DNA from: Rhodanobacter sp.
Lineage (GTDB): Bacteria > Pseudomonadota > Gammaproteobacteria > Xanthomonadales > Rhodanobacteraceae
Direction of reading: 5' to 3'
Assembly (NCBI GenBank): GCA_024711345.1
Contig: JANJTA010000033.1
Coordinates: 21,130-85,129 of the forward strand
DNA: 64,000 bases
Both the position numbers and the translations under genes were made by a program. Below are positions 1-10,990 of the stretch, one piece after another (position 1 is the stretch's first letter; the number at the start of each line of letters is the position of its first letter). The notes under the pieces were generated by a model that made no database searches, was not told the DNA's origin, and saw only the letters and a list, made by a program, of their open reading frames with translations.

Positions 1-547
1 GCAGGGCGCCGAGGCCGGCGGCCATCGCGGCAGCTTCCTGCACGAGGCCGAGGACGCGATGATCGGCCTGTTCGCGCTGCTGCCGCTGGCCGCGCGCGCG
101 GTGAACGTTCCGCTGATCGCCGCCGGCGGCATCATGGATGGCCGCGGCATGCTGGCGGCCGAGGTGCTCGGCGCGGCGGCCAGCCAGCTCGGCACCGCCT
201 TCCTCGCCTGCCCGGAGTGCTCGGCCGCGGAGGCATGGAAGCGCGACCTGCCGCTGGCCGAGGAACACCGGGTCACCACCATCCGCGGCTTCTCCGGCCG
301 CGCCGCGCGCGGCCTGCGCAACCGCTTCGTCGAGGCCATGCCCGCGGCGGCGCAGGGCTTGCCGTATCCGGTGCTGAACGCGCTCACTGCACCGCTGCGC
401 CGCGCGGCCGCCGAAGCCGGGCGCGGCGACCTGCTGTCCGAATGGTGCGGCCAGGCCGCCGGTCTGGTGCGGGCGCAGCCCGCCGGCGAACTGGTGGCGC
501 GGCTGGTGCACGAATACCGGCAGGCCCGGCGCGCGCTGGCGGGTTGA
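1..547 (+). CDS. Nitronate monooxygenase (2-nitropropane dioxygenase family), 3' part
   Basis: The reading frame is open from the first bases of the window to the stop at 545-547, so the gene begins upstream. The first visible residues (GAEAGGHRG) form the flavin and phosphate-binding motif of the nitronate monooxygenase family. They are followed by the family's AAGGIMDGRGMLAA segment that closes the TIM barrel around FMN. About 180 C-terminal residues are present, roughly half of a usual 320-370 residue protein. The family oxidises alkyl nitronates with FMN and O2 and is thought to detoxify propionate-3-nitronate. The family assignment is firm; the substrate in this organism is inferred. Confidence 0.87.
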   Translation, partial: QGAEAGGHRGSFLHEAEDAMIGLFALLPLAARAVNVPLIAAGGIMDGRGMLAAEVLGAAASQLGTAFLACPECSAAEAWKRDLPLAEEHRVTTIRGFSGRAARGLRNRFVEAMPAAAQGLPYPVLNALTAPLRRAAAEAGRGDLLSEWCGQAAGLVRAQPAGELVARLVHEYRQARRALAG

Positions 548-651
548 GCGGCTGCCTCGGCGGGCCGCCGCCTTGACGTGCCGTTGCGGTTGCGCGGTTA
601 TACTGCGCCCGCGCCATTTCGCGCTGCGATCCCGCATCGAGGCCCATCCTC

Positions 652-1038
652 TTGAGCACAGCCCGTACCCACAAGGCCGTTACCATGGCCGCCCTGCGCA
701 AGTCGGTCATCGACGCGCTCGAAGAACTGAAGGCCAAGGACGTGCGCGAGATCGACGTCCGCGGCAAGACCTCCATCGCCGACCTGCTGGTGATCGCCTC
801 CGGCACCTCGGCCCGCCACGTCAAATCCATCGCCGACGAAGTGGTGAAGTTCGCCAAGAAGGCGGGCGTGATGCCGCTGGGCGTGGAAGGCGAGCAGGAA
901 GCGGAGTGGGTGCTGGTGGACCTGGGCGACGTGATCGTCCACGTGATGCTGCCGCGCATCCGCGAGTTCTACGGCCTGGAGCGGCTGTGGACGGTGGGTG
1001 ACCACGGCGAGGAAATCGACGCCGCGCAAGCCGGCTGA
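652..1038 (+). CDS. rsfS: Ribosomal silencing factor RsfS
   Basis: This is a DUF143/Iojap-family protein that binds uL14 on the 50S subunit and blocks subunit joining when nutrients run out. The core ([20 protein letters not shown], then the [20 protein letters not shown] region) matches the family over its whole length. The start is uncertain: a TTG at 652 gives 128 residues, while the ATG at 685 gives 117 residues with an AAGG about nine bases upstream and is closer to the usual family length. rlmH follows 13 bases downstream on the same strand, the standard rsfS-rlmH pairing in proteobacteria, so the two are probably cotranscribed. Confidence 0.92.
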   Translation: MSTARTHKAVTMAALRKSVIDALEELKAKDVREIDVRGKTSIADLLVIASGTSARHVKSIADEVVKFAKKAGVMPLGVEGEQEAEWVLVDLGDVIVHVMLPRIREFYGLERLWTVGDHGEEIDAAQAG

Positions 1039-1051
1039 GCCCAATCCAGGC

Positions 1052-1522
1052 ATGCGCGCGCGCCTGATCGCGGTCGGTGAACGCATGCCCGGCTGGGTGG
1101 CGGAAGGCTTCGCCGAATACCGCAAGCGGCTGTCGCACGAGCTGCCGCTGGAACTGGTCGAACTGAAACCCGGCGCGCGCGGCAAGGGCCGCGACGACGC
1201 GCGGGCGATCCACGACGAGGGCACGGCGATTCTCGCGGCGCTGCCGCACGATGTGCACGTGGTCGCGCTCGATGGCCGTGGCAAGGCCTGGTCCAGCGAG
1301 GAACTGGCCGCGCAGCTGGGGAAATGGCGCATGGCCGGGCGCGACCTGGCCTTCCTGATCGGCGGCCCCGACGGCCATGCGCCCGAGGTGCTGACACGCG
1401 CCGAGCAGTGCTGGTCGCTGGGCCCGCTCACGCTGCCGCACATGCTGGTGCGGCTGGTGCTGGCCGAGCAGCTGTATCGCGCCACCACGATCGCCGCCGG
1501 TCACCCGTATCATCGCGCCTGA
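1052..1522 (+). CDS. rlmH: 23S rRNA pseudouridine-1915 N3-methyltransferase RlmH
   Basis: The protein has 156 residues from the ATG at 1052 (MRARLIAVGER), matching the usual 155 residues. It is a SPOUT-class methyltransferase that methylates pseudouridine 1915 in helix 69 of 23S rRNA. The SAM-binding trefoil-knot sequence (FLIGGPDGHAPEV) and the C-terminal LPHMLVRLVLAEQLYRA with the final HPYHR are diagnostic. An upstream in-frame start at 998 would overlap rsfS and add 18 residues without family similarity, so it was not used. It lies directly downstream of rsfS. Confidence 0.95.
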   Translation: MRARLIAVGERMPGWVAEGFAEYRKRLSHELPLELVELKPGARGKGRDDARAIHDEGTAILAALPHDVHVVALDGRGKAWSSEELAAQLGKWRMAGRDLAFLIGGPDGHAPEVLTRAEQCWSLGPLTLPHMLVRLVLAEQLYRATTIAAGHPYHRA

Positions 1523-1544
1523 CCTCCCACGGAACCCGCCCGCC

Positions 1545-1994
1545 ATGTCCTTCCAGATCCGCCAGGCCACCCTCCGCGATCTCGACAAGCTGGCGCCGCT
1601 GTTCGACGGCTACCGCCAGTTCTACGGCCAGCCGGCCGACCTGGCGCGGGCGCGGGATTTCCTCGCCGAGCGCTTGCGCCACCACGAATCGCTGGTCCTG
1701 CTGGCGCTGGACGAACATGGCGCGGGGCTGGGGTTCACCCAGCTGTATCCGCTGTTTTCCTCGGTGCGCACCGTGCGCACCTGGCTGCTCAACGACCTGT
1801 TCGTGGCCGCGACGGCGCGGCGGCAAGGCGTGGGAGCGGCATTGCTGAAGGCGGCGGCGGAGCAGGCACACGCACTGGGCGCCGCGAGCCTGTCGCTGTC
1901 CACGGCGCTGGACAACCTGCCGGCGCAGGCGCTGTACGAATCGCTGGGCTGGCAGCGCGACCACCAGTTCTGCGAATACAGCCTGACGCTGTGA
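1545..1994 (+). CDS. GNAT family N-acetyltransferase
   Basis: This 149-residue protein covers a single GNAT fold. The acetyl-CoA pyrophosphate loop ([10 protein letters not shown]) lies near residues 89-98, preceded by the beta strands LLNDLFVA and followed by the C-terminal [11 protein letters not shown] typical of the fold. The substrate cannot be read from the sequence. It starts 22 bases after rlmH, and its stop overlaps the GTG start of maf, so it probably belongs to the same rsfS-rlmH transcript. Confidence 0.85.
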   Translation: MSFQIRQATLRDLDKLAPLFDGYRQFYGQPADLARARDFLAERLRHHESLVLLALDEHGAGLGFTQLYPLFSSVRTVRTWLLNDLFVAATARRQGVGAALLKAAAEQAHALGAASLSLSTALDNLPAQALYESLGWQRDHQFCEYSLTL

Positions 1995-2575
1995 GGCCGG
2001 TACTCCACCTCGCCTCGCAATCGCCGCGCCGGCGCCAGTTGCTGGAACAGCTCGGCGTGGATTTCGCCGTGCTCGACGTCGACGTGCCCGAGCAGCGCGC
2101 GGCGGGTGAATCGCCGCGCGATTACGTGAGTCGGGTGGCGCGCGACAAGGCGCGCGCCGGCCTCGCGGCGCTGGCACCGGCGGGCGCCGCGCGGGTGCTC
2201 GGCGCGGACACCGAGGTGGTGCTGGACGACGAAGTGTTCGGCAAGCCGCGCGATGCCGCCGGTGCGGCGGCGATGCTGCGCCGGCTGTCGGGTCGCACGC
2301 ACGCGGTGATTTCGGCGGTATGGCTGGTCGGCGCCGGCGCCGAGCAGTGCGAGCTGTGCGTGTCGCAGGTGCGCTTCGCCACGCTGGACGAAGCGGTCAT
2401 CGCGGCCTACGTCGCCACCGGCGAGCCGTTCGGCAAGGCCGGCGGGTACGCCATCCAGGGTCGCGGCGCGGCGATGGTCGCGCACCTCGACGGCAGCTAT
2501 TCCGGCGTGATGGGCCTGCCGCTGTTCGAGACCGCGCGGCTGCTGCGCGCCGGCGGGATCAGCCCGGCGGGTTGA
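1991..2575 (+). CDS. maf: Maf family nucleoside triphosphate pyrophosphatase
   Basis: This 194-residue Maf/YhdE-type protein hydrolyses non-canonical or surplus NTPs (dTTP/UTP class in E. coli YhdE) to the monophosphate. Visible motifs are [16 protein letters not shown] at the N terminus, the catalytic LGADTEVV with the acidic residues, GKPRD, and the C-terminal [11 protein letters not shown]...SGVMGLPL. The GTG start at 1991 overlaps the stop of the acetyltransferase by four bases (GTGA), suggesting translational coupling. The 3' end overlaps the convergent CPBP gene by 17 bases. Confidence 0.93.
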   Translation: MRPVLHLASQSPRRRQLLEQLGVDFAVLDVDVPEQRAAGESPRDYVSRVARDKARAGLAALAPAGAARVLGADTEVVLDDEVFGKPRDAAGAAAMLRRLSGRTHAVISAVWLVGAGAEQCELCVSQVRFATLDEAVIAAYVATGEPFGKAGGYAIQGRGAAMVAHLDGSYSGVMGLPLFETARLLRAGGISPAG

Positions 2576-3383
2576 CCGCCACGAACCAGGCGGCGGTGGC
2601 CAGCAGGTTGTTGACCCCATGCGCCAGCACCGCCGGCCAGATCGAGCCCGCCCGCAGGCGCAGCCCGGCCAGCAGCAGCGCCAGCAACAGCAGGTTCGGC
2701 AGCGCGTACCACTGGTATTCCAGCCCCGGCAGATGCACCAGCGCGAACAGCAACGAACTGGCGGCCACCGCCCAGCCGGCCGGCCAGCGCCGCATCAGTG
2801 CCGACAGCAGCACGCCGCGGAACAGCAGTTCCTCCACCAGCGGCCCCACCCCCACCACCAGCAGCAGCAGCGGCAGGCGCAGGCCCAGTGGCGTACGGCC
2901 GCCGATCTGCTGGATGTCCTGGGTGACCGTATGGCCCTGGGCCAGCCACTCGGTCAACAGCGCGCCGAGGAACGGCGCGGCCAGTCCGGCCAGCACCGCC
3001 AGCGCGAAGAACAGCGGCTGGCGCGGCAGCGTGAAGCCGAAACCCGGCGGCTGCGCCAGCGGCCACAGCGTCGGCCAGCTGCGACGGACCAGCCACAGCG
3101 TCAGCGGCGCCGCCACGCCGAGCGAGAGGATCGCCAGCAGCGCCTGCATCGCCGGCTGCGCCAGCGTCGCGTGGATCGCGGCCTCGATGCCCGCGTCGCC
3201 GCCGCCGCGCAACGCTGTCGTCGCCGCGATCGCCGAGGCGAACAGGAAGCTGACGGCGAACTGCAGCGCGAAATAGACGACGATGATGCCCACGCTGGCG
3301 CGCAGGCCGGGTGCGGCGCGGCCGGCCTGCAATGGCGAATCCGGAGGCGACGGTGGCAAGGTCTCGGTGCTGCTGCTCTGCAT
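2559..3383 (-). CDS. CPBP family intramembrane metalloprotease
   Basis: This is a polytopic inner-membrane protein of about 274 residues with six or more hydrophobic segments. The CPBP/Abi motifs are present: VEELLFRG (motif 1, glutamate pair and arginine), ALVHLPG (motif 2 histidine) and HGVNNLLA (motif 3). These correspond to the Rce1-like glutamate protease active site. The ATG at 3383 was preferred to an upstream in-frame start at 3425, because the extra residues are not membrane-like and the family normally starts close to the first helix. The substrate is unknown. It is convergent with maf, with a 17-base overlap. Confidence 0.85.
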   Translation of the reverse strand: MQSSSTETLPPSPPDSPLQAGRAAPGLRASVGIIVVYFALQFAVSFLFASAIAATTALRGGGDAGIEAAIHATLAQPAMQALLAILSLGVAAPLTLWLVRRSWPTLWPLAQPPGFGFTLPRQPLFFALAVLAGLAAPFLGALLTEWLAQGHTVTQDIQQIGGRTPLGLRLPLLLLVVGVGPLVEELLFRGVLLSALMRRWPAGWAVAASSLLFALVHLPGLEYQWYALPNLLLLALLLAGLRLRAGSIWPAVLAHGVNNLLATAAWFVAVNPPG

Positions 3384-3497
3384 GCGGGGTGACCATGCCG
3401 ATGGCGGGAAATGGCGCAGGCCCAAGCTAGTGGCTGCCCGGCCGCGCGCGCAACCCTGCCAACCGGCAGGGCTGCGCGCGGCCGGCGGAGTGGAGGC

Positions 3498-3887
3498 TCA
3501 GACCAGCATCGCGCGGCCGACGCCGATGCAGGCCAGCACCAGCAAGGCGGCCCAGCCGAGCATGCCGACCATGTAGCCGGGGCCGCGCCTGGCCGGGTCC
3601 TTCAGGTAGGCCAGCGCGTACCACACGCGGCCGGCGAGCCAGACCAGCCCGGCCACGCCGGCCCAGCCGCTGAAGCCGTAGTTCGCCGCCAGCCACAGCG
3701 TGGGCAGGACCATCACCGTGCTCTCCAGCGTGTTCATCTGCACCCGGTAGGCGCGCTCGAACGCGGGGTGCCCGCTGGTGGCCGGCGCCTTGATGGCGTA
3801 CTTGCCGCGGGCGTGGCCGACGGCCCACATGGTGCCGAACAGCAGCAGCACGGTGAGCAGGGTGACCAGGGCAGGCAGGTGGATCAT
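3498..3887 (-). CDS. MAPEG family membrane protein
   Basis: This 129-residue protein has four predicted membrane helices. The MAPEG signature region (FERAYRVQMNTLESTVM) lies near residues 44-60, with the conserved ERxxRxxxNxxE pattern that binds glutathione or lipid in this superfamily. Relatives include microsomal glutathione transferases and bacterial MAPEG proteins of unknown role. An AGGA ribosome-binding site lies eight bases before the ATG. It is divergent from the zinc metallopeptidase gene at 4010. Confidence 0.85.
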   Translation of the reverse strand: MIHLPALVTLLTVLLLFGTMWAVGHARGKYAIKAPATSGHPAFERAYRVQMNTLESTVMVLPTLWLAANYGFSGWAGVAGLVWLAGRVWYALAYLKDPARRGPGYMVGMLGWAALLVLACIGVGRAMLV

Positions 3888-4009
3888 GCTGGAATCCTCA
3901 CGAGGGGGCGCCTACTTTAGCGGCAGCGCGCGGCGTGGCGTGACCCGGTCGACGCGTTATCGTCGCCCCGCAGCGTCGGGGCGGATGCATCAATCAACGA
4001 GGGGTTTCT

Positions 4010-4864
4010 ATGGATTGGCGCAAGGGCGGCAGCAGCAACAACGTGGAGATCGGCAGCGGCGGCGGTCCGCGCTTCGGCGGCGGCGGGCGGATGGGCCTGG
4101 GCGGCCTGATCGTGCTGGCACTGCTGGGCTGGATCTTCTTCAAGAACCCGCTGGCGCTGCTGGACCAGAGCGGCCCGCTGCCGGGCAGCTCGACGCAGAC
4201 CGCGCAGCCGATGCAGGTCGATCCCGAGCAGCAGGCCTTCGTCAGCGCGATCCTGCATTCGACCGAGCAGAGCTGGGGGGAGGTCTTCCAGGCGCATGGC
4301 GCGACCTATGTGGAGCCCAAGCTGCACCTGTTCAGTGGCGGCGTGGACACGGCCTGCGGCGGCGCCAGCACGGCGGTGGGGCCGTTCTACTGCCCGGGCG
4401 ACCAGAAGGTGTATCTGGACCTGGCGTTTTTCCATCAGCTGCAGGACGAGCTGCACTCCTCCGGCGATTTCGCCCGCGCCTACGTGATCGCGCATGAAGT
4501 GGGCCACCACGTGCAGAAGCTCACCGGCGTGTTCGACAAGGTGCGCCAGCTGCAGCAGCGCGGTGTGCCGATGGACGGCGCCGACGGCCTGTCGGTGCGG
4601 CAGGAACTGCAGGCCGACTGCTACGCCGGCGTGTGGGCCAACCACAGCCAGCGCGAGCTGAACTGGCTGCAGCCAGGCGACGTCGAGGAGGCGCTCAACG
4701 CCGCCAGCCACATCGGCGACGACGCCCTGCAGCAGCAGGCGCAGGGACGCGTGCGGCCGGACACCTTCACCCACGGCACCTCGGCGCAGCGGGTGAAATG
4801 GTTCAAGGCCGGCTTCGGCAGCGGCGACGTCGCCCAGTGCAACACTTTTGCCGGCGAGCCATAA
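4010..4864 (+). CDS. Neutral zinc metallopeptidase, YpfJ family
   Basis: This 284-residue protein has a glycine-rich cytoplasmic N terminus (MDWRKGGSSNNVEIGSGGG), one membrane helix around residues 27-45 and a periplasmic peptidase domain. The HEVGHHVQ zinc motif sits near residue 162, and a downstream QELQADCYAGVWA supplies the third ligand. This is the complete YpfJ/zinc_peptidase (PF04228) architecture. The physiological substrate is not established for the family. The gene stands alone and is followed by a GC-rich hairpin. Confidence 0.92.
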   Translation: MDWRKGGSSNNVEIGSGGGPRFGGGGRMGLGGLIVLALLGWIFFKNPLALLDQSGPLPGSSTQTAQPMQVDPEQQAFVSAILHSTEQSWGEVFQAHGATYVEPKLHLFSGGVDTACGGASTAVGPFYCPGDQKVYLDLAFFHQLQDELHSSGDFARAYVIAHEVGHHVQKLTGVFDKVRQLQQRGVPMDGADGLSVRQELQADCYAGVWANHSQRELNWLQPGDVEEALNAASHIGDDALQQQAQGRVRPDTFTHGTSAQRVKWFKAGFGSGDVAQCNTFAGEP

Positions 4865-4870
4865 GCAATC

Positions 4871-4901
4871 AAGCCGGCAGCCGCACAGCGGTTGCCGGCT
4901 T
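4871..4901 (+). terminator. Hairpin after the YpfJ-type peptidase gene
   Basis: A perfect 9-bp stem (AAGCCGGCA / TGCCGGCTT) with a 13-base loop begins 7 bases after the stop codon. The right arm ends in TT followed by TCCCG, so the U-tract is poor. It is a plausible but weak intrinsic terminator. Confidence 0.4.
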
Positions 4902-5030
4902 TCCCGATCTCATCCCCTGCATCGCAGGGGAGGGCACGGTGGGGTAGCTCCTGCTTCCCTGCTGCGCAATGGATATTCGCTGCTCTAGAATTCGCCTCCT
5001 GCGCGCCTCGGGGCGCTGCCGGTCGCTTCG

Positions 5031-5417
5031 ATGGAACACCCCTGCCTGCGTTGCGGTGCCTGCTGTGCGTACTTCCGCGTGGCATTTCATTGGTCGGAAG
5101 CCGAAGCCTTTCTCGGCGGCAGCGTACCGCCCGAGCTGACCGAGAAACTCGACCCGCACCGGTTGGCGATGCGCGGCACCAATGCCGCGCACCCGCGCTG
5201 CGTGGCCTTGCACGGCACGGTGGGCGTAGCGGCGCATTGCGGCATCTATCCGCAGCGGCCGTCGGTGTGCCGCGAGGTGCAGCCGTCGTGGGAGTTCGGC
5301 ACGGTCAGCCCGCAGTGCGACAAGGCGCGCCTCGCGCACGGCCTGCCGGTGCTCACTCCGGAGGACTGGCTCGACCCGCCCGACGCCGGCGTGCCGCCAC
5401 TGCCGCAGAGCGCCTGA
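5031..5417 (+). CDS. YkgJ family cysteine cluster protein
   Basis: This 128-residue protein opens with CLRCGACCAYFRV. Further cysteines lie at CVALHG, HCGIYPQRPSVCREV and QCDKAR, giving the CxxCxxCC...C...C pattern of the YkgJ family (PF03692), which is believed to bind zinc or an iron-sulfur cluster. No function is known. A TAGAAT -10-like hexamer lies at 4986-4991, but no convincing -35 accompanies it. Confidence 0.88.
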   Translation: MEHPCLRCGACCAYFRVAFHWSEAEAFLGGSVPPELTEKLDPHRLAMRGTNAAHPRCVALHGTVGVAAHCGIYPQRPSVCREVQPSWEFGTVSPQCDKARLAHGLPVLTPEDWLDPPDAGVPPLPQSA

Positions 5418-5482
5418 GCGCGCTGCCGCGTCAGAAGGGCGACGCCCGCCACGGGTGACGGACGTCGCGGGTGGGAGCGTGG

Positions 5483-7078
5483 TTATTGGCAGCCCGGGAA
5501 CTTGAACGACGCGATGCGCGTGTTCCAGTTGAACGAGCCGGTGCTCTTCAGGTACTCGGTGGTGTACCAGAACGTGCAGTCGTCGACCGGGTCGACCGTC
5601 ATCGCGCTGTAGTCGCCCCAGCGCGACAGGTTGTTGCCGCTCTGCGAACCCAGGCCCTCGATGATGCTGTTCTCCGCTTCCAGCGTGTTCAGCGGGTCGC
5701 CGGCCAGCCGGCCGGTGTAGCGGATCGCCGGGTGCAGCGCACTGCTGGACACGCTGTAGCCGAGCGCCAGGTTGCCCAGCTTGTCCATCGCCACCGAACC
5801 CATCCAGCGGTAGCTGGTGTCCGGCGCGAAGGTGGATTGCTGGAAGACCACCGGCGTGCTGCCCGGGCTGCGGATCTCGTACCAGCGCACCCCGGTGTAG
5901 GGGTTGTTGTGCTTGGCGCCGACCTGCACCGAATGGGTGACCACCAGCGACTCGTGATCACCGAAGTTGCGATAGGCCAGGCGGAACATCAGGCGATCGC
6001 CCAGCGAGTCCAGCTTCTGCCGCGTGCCGGACTGCGGAATGCAGCTGCCGCCGCGGCAGGCGGTGGCGAAGGCGGCTACCGGAATGTTGAGCGGACCGCT
6101 CAGCGTGGTGTTGGCGCTGTTTGTCCAGTCGACGTGGAACTTCCACAGGTTCAGCGAATTGCTGCCGAAGTTGAGCATGTAGTTCGGTGACCCGGCCGGT
6201 GGCGCGGTGGCGCCGTCGAGGTCGGCCGGCAACACACCGCCGTAGCTGGTGGACAACTGGAAGCACTGCTGGGTCGCCGCCTGGCCGCTCAGCATCGCGC
6301 TGCGGTCATAGGCGCACAGCTTGGCGCCCTGGAAGGTATTGGTGAACATGTTGAAGGTTTCGTAATAGGCATCCGGCCACACGCCCATCTTCGGATAGTC
6401 GGGGAAGACGCTGCCGTAGGAAAAGGCGTAGCGGTAGTACGCACCGGTGGCATCACTGGTGGCCGACACGGCCACGCACTGGTAATACGGTGTGGCGCTG
6501 ACGGCGAACTGCGAGACGATCCAGCGGTTGGCGGCCTTGTCGTAGACCACCACGGCGTCGCCGTCGTTGTCGGCCTCGCACGGGCCGCCGAAGCCGGACC
6601 ACAGCGTGTTGCTCGGCACCGGACCGTAGATCACCGCCTTGCTGGCCTTGTCGAACACCGCAAAGCCGGTGTTGACGATCTGCAGGTACTGGGTGGCGCC
6701 GACCGCGCCATTGGTATCCGGCGGCGCGCTGTTGACGGTGAAGGTGCCCTGCGGGCCGCTGAAGCCCTGGCCGACGCCTTCGAAGCCGGCGCCCAGCGCG
6801 GGCGCAAACGCGCCGGTGATGGTGTGTTGCACGGCGCCGTCGGTCTGGTTGCCCGGCGCCAGCGGCGGCAACGGATGCAGCGGATGAATGCGCTGACTCT
6901 TCGAGAAATCTTCCGGACGCGGCATGGTGCCGCGCAGGGAGCGCAAGGTGTCGTGCTTCACGGCAGGCGTCACTTCCACCTTGGGGGCCGCGTTTTCAGC
7001 GAAGGCCTGGTGACTTGCCGCCAGACCGAAAACGGCACCCAGCGCGATGCTCAAACCGGTCAAGTTTCGTGATGACAT
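5483..7078 (-). CDS. Secreted protein of unknown function, probable beta-propeller
   Basis: This 531-residue protein has a Sec signal peptide (cleavage after about AFA at residue 27) and a proline-rich linker. A conserved body follows with PPDTNGAVGATQYLQ, CEADNDGDAVVVYDKAANRW, FPDYPKMGVWPDAYY and GDYSAMTVDPVDDCTFWYTTEY. The evenly spaced W and Y-rich beta strands and paired cysteines suggest an extracellular beta-propeller. I recognise the pattern from uncharacterised secreted proteins of acidobacteria and xanthomonads but know no function. The ATG at 7078 was chosen because GGAGGG lies about eight bases upstream and the signal peptide begins immediately. It is monocistronic. Confidence 0.8.
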   Translation of the reverse strand: MSSRNLTGLSIALGAVFGLAASHQAFAENAAPKVEVTPAVKHDTLRSLRGTMPRPEDFSKSQRIHPLHPLPPLAPGNQTDGAVQHTITGAFAPALGAGFEGVGQGFSGPQGTFTVNSAPPDTNGAVGATQYLQIVNTGFAVFDKASKAVIYGPVPSNTLWSGFGGPCEADNDGDAVVVYDKAANRWIVSQFAVSATPYYQCVAVSATSDATGAYYRYAFSYGSVFPDYPKMGVWPDAYYETFNMFTNTFQGAKLCAYDRSAMLSGQAATQQCFQLSTSYGGVLPADLDGATAPPAGSPNYMLNFGSNSLNLWKFHVDWTNSANTTLSGPLNIPVAAFATACRGGSCIPQSGTRQKLDSLGDRLMFRLAYRNFGDHESLVVTHSVQVGAKHNNPYTGVRWYEIRSPGSTPVVFQQSTFAPDTSYRWMGSVAMDKLGNLALGYSVSSSALHPAIRYTGRLAGDPLNTLEAENSIIEGLGSQSGNNLSRWGDYSAMTVDPVDDCTFWYTTEYLKSTGSFNWNTRIASFKFPGCQ

Positions 7079-7304
7079 GGGTTCCCCTCCACGAGGTGAT
7101 GGCATTGGAAAGGGTCGACGCGTGCGGCTGGCGTTGCGCAGCTTGGCGGCCAGGCACGACGGGGATCCGACAACCGTTCCACCATCACGCGACCTCAGCA
7201 TCGCGCGCCCCTGGACTCCCAGGCGGAACGGCGGAGTCATAGCGCTTTGACGGGAATTTTGCGTGAAGAAGCGCCCGGCGCCTGACGGCGGGCGCGGTCG
7301 GTGG

Positions 7305-8924
7305 CTACGGCCCCGCCAGCGTCGGCAGGCCCAGGCCGAAGCGCAGCGGATCGAGCAGGGCGCCGTAGTGGTCGGCGCGGGCCGTGTCGCGCTGCAGCGG
7401 CTGGCGTACCTGCGCGGCGCTGGCGGTGCGCACGCTGCGGCTGGCCCGGTGGTAGTCGAGACAGGCAGGGTCGAACGGCAGGCCGCAGAACGCCAGCAGT
7501 GCGCGGATTTCACGCTCGGGTGCGGCCAGCAGCGCTTCGTAGCGCTGGGTGCGGATGCGCCCTGGCTCGGCCGCACGCCATGCGTCCATGATCCGTTCGT
7601 AGTCGCGAATGTAGGCGGCGATGTCGCCCAGCGTGCAGGCGAAATGCGGCAGCCGGTAGAACTGCTGCTTGTAGCAGGACCAGCCGGCCTCCAGCGCGTC
7701 GCGCCGCGCGTCGACGATGCGCGCGCCCGGCAGCATCGCGCCCAGCACGCCGGCCAGCAGCCAGTTGGACGGCAGCTTGTCGGTGTGCCGCGGCTTGTGC
7801 GCTCGCCAATGCGCGGTGAGTTCAAGGTAACGCCGGCCCAGGCGCTGCCAGTCGGCGGCCGTTGCCGCGGCGATCCACTGCAGCAGCGGCTGGCGGCGGC
7901 GGGCGGATTCCTCGCCGAGCACCTGTTCCAGCTCCGCCAGCTCGCTGGCGCCCTCGACCTCGGGATGGGCGGCGAGGATCTGTTCGAACAGGGTGGAACC
8001 CGAGCGTGGCAGGCCGACGATGAAGATCACCTCGCGGCCCAGCTCCGGGTCCAGCGGCGTCGGCAGCCGCGCCGAGGCAGCGACCAGCGCGTCGGCGTGC
8101 GCGCTGAACGCGCCGGCGTTCCAGGGATGCAGCTGGCGCAGCTCGGCGTTGGCCTGGCCCAGTGCGGCGAAGGCCTGCTCGTAGCGAGCCTGGTCCTCGC
8201 ACACCTTGCCCAGCGCGAAGCCCATCGCGATGCGGTCGGCGGGGTTCAGGCCGGGTTGGCGCAGCGCCGATGCCAGATGCTCGCGATCGGCCTCCGCCAG
8301 CGGCCGCGTCTTGATGTTGGCCAGCCCGCGCCAGGCGTCGCCGCAGGCCGGGTGCAGCGCCAGCGCCGCGCGGTAGCGCGCATCCGCCTCGTCGAAACGA
8401 CCGGCGTGCACCAGCGCATCGCCGAGCAGGATCGAGGCAGGCAGGAAGTCCGGCGCCAGCGCGTGGACCTGCTGCAGCGCCTCGATCGCCGCCGCAGTGT
8501 CGCCATGCAGTTGCAGGTTGCGGCCCAGGTTGAACCACGGCATCGGCGAATGCGGCGCCAGCGCGCAGGCCTGCCGCCAGCTGGCGAACGCCGCCTGCGT
8601 CTCGCCAGCGGCCTGCTGCGCGTTGCCCAGGTCGGCGTGCGCCAGGGCGTAGTTGGGCCATTGCGCGAGCGCCTGTCGGAGCGCCGCCTGCGCTTCGGCG
8701 TGGCGCCCGGCGCGGCCGTGCAGCAGGCCGAGCATGCGCAGCAGCTCCGGGTGCGCCGGGGCCAGCGCGAACGCCGCATCCAGCGCCTGCCGCGCGGCGC
8801 TTTCGGCGCCATCGCGGATCGCGCATGCCGCCGCCTGCAGGTGCGGCAAGGCACCCGGCGCCAGTCCGTCGAGCCGCGGCTCGGCGCCGCGGGACGATGG
8901 CTGTTCGACGATGGGGCTGGGCAT
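7305..8924 (-). CDS. TPR-repeat sulfotransferase family protein
   Basis: The protein has 539 residues. The N-terminal half (about 20-260) is a run of TPR units, seen in repeats such as LGLLHGRAGRHAEAQAALRQ and LGNAQQAAGETQAAF. The C-terminal half is a sulfotransferase_3 domain: the 5' PAPS loop is VGLPRSGSTLFEQILAAHP near residue 303, and a later SNWLLAGVLGAMLPGARIVD and RRDALEAGWSCYKQQF supply the 3' phosphate contacts. The architecture is common in proteobacteria. The acceptor (peptide, lipid or glycan) cannot be inferred from context. No partner gene is adjacent. Confidence 0.87.
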   Translation of the reverse strand: MPSPIVEQPSSRGAEPRLDGLAPGALPHLQAAACAIRDGAESAARQALDAAFALAPAHPELLRMLGLLHGRAGRHAEAQAALRQALAQWPNYALAHADLGNAQQAAGETQAAFASWRQACALAPHSPMPWFNLGRNLQLHGDTAAAIEALQQVHALAPDFLPASILLGDALVHAGRFDEADARYRAALALHPACGDAWRGLANIKTRPLAEADREHLASALRQPGLNPADRIAMGFALGKVCEDQARYEQAFAALGQANAELRQLHPWNAGAFSAHADALVAASARLPTPLDPELGREVIFIVGLPRSGSTLFEQILAAHPEVEGASELAELEQVLGEESARRRQPLLQWIAAATAADWQRLGRRYLELTAHWRAHKPRHTDKLPSNWLLAGVLGAMLPGARIVDARRDALEAGWSCYKQQFYRLPHFACTLGDIAAYIRDYERIMDAWRAAEPGRIRTQRYEALLAAPEREIRALLAFCGLPFDPACLDYHRASRSVRTASAAQVRQPLQRDTARADHYGALLDPLRFGLGLPTLAGP

Positions 8925-8995
8925 GCGGCGGCTTCAGGGCGGCGGCGACCCGCGGATGTTACGTGGTCGGGCCGCTGCTTATCGAGCTGCGTCGC

Positions 8996-10831
<1,836 letters not shown>

Positions 10832-10990
10832 GGGGGGAACCTCAGGGAAGGCAGCGCCGGGAAGGCGGCGCGCGGGTCGTGCATTCTACCAGCGTCCAGG
10901 GGCGCGCGCGGCGCTTGCGGCTGAACGCGAAGCTGATGACGGCGCGGTTATGCTCCGCTTTGCCTTTGCCAATGGAGCGACCAGCCGACG

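Noticed and set aside
570..604. TTGACG and TATACT as a promoter for rsfS
   Set aside because: The spacer is 20 bases, outside the usual range. The -10 may be real but the pair is not supported.
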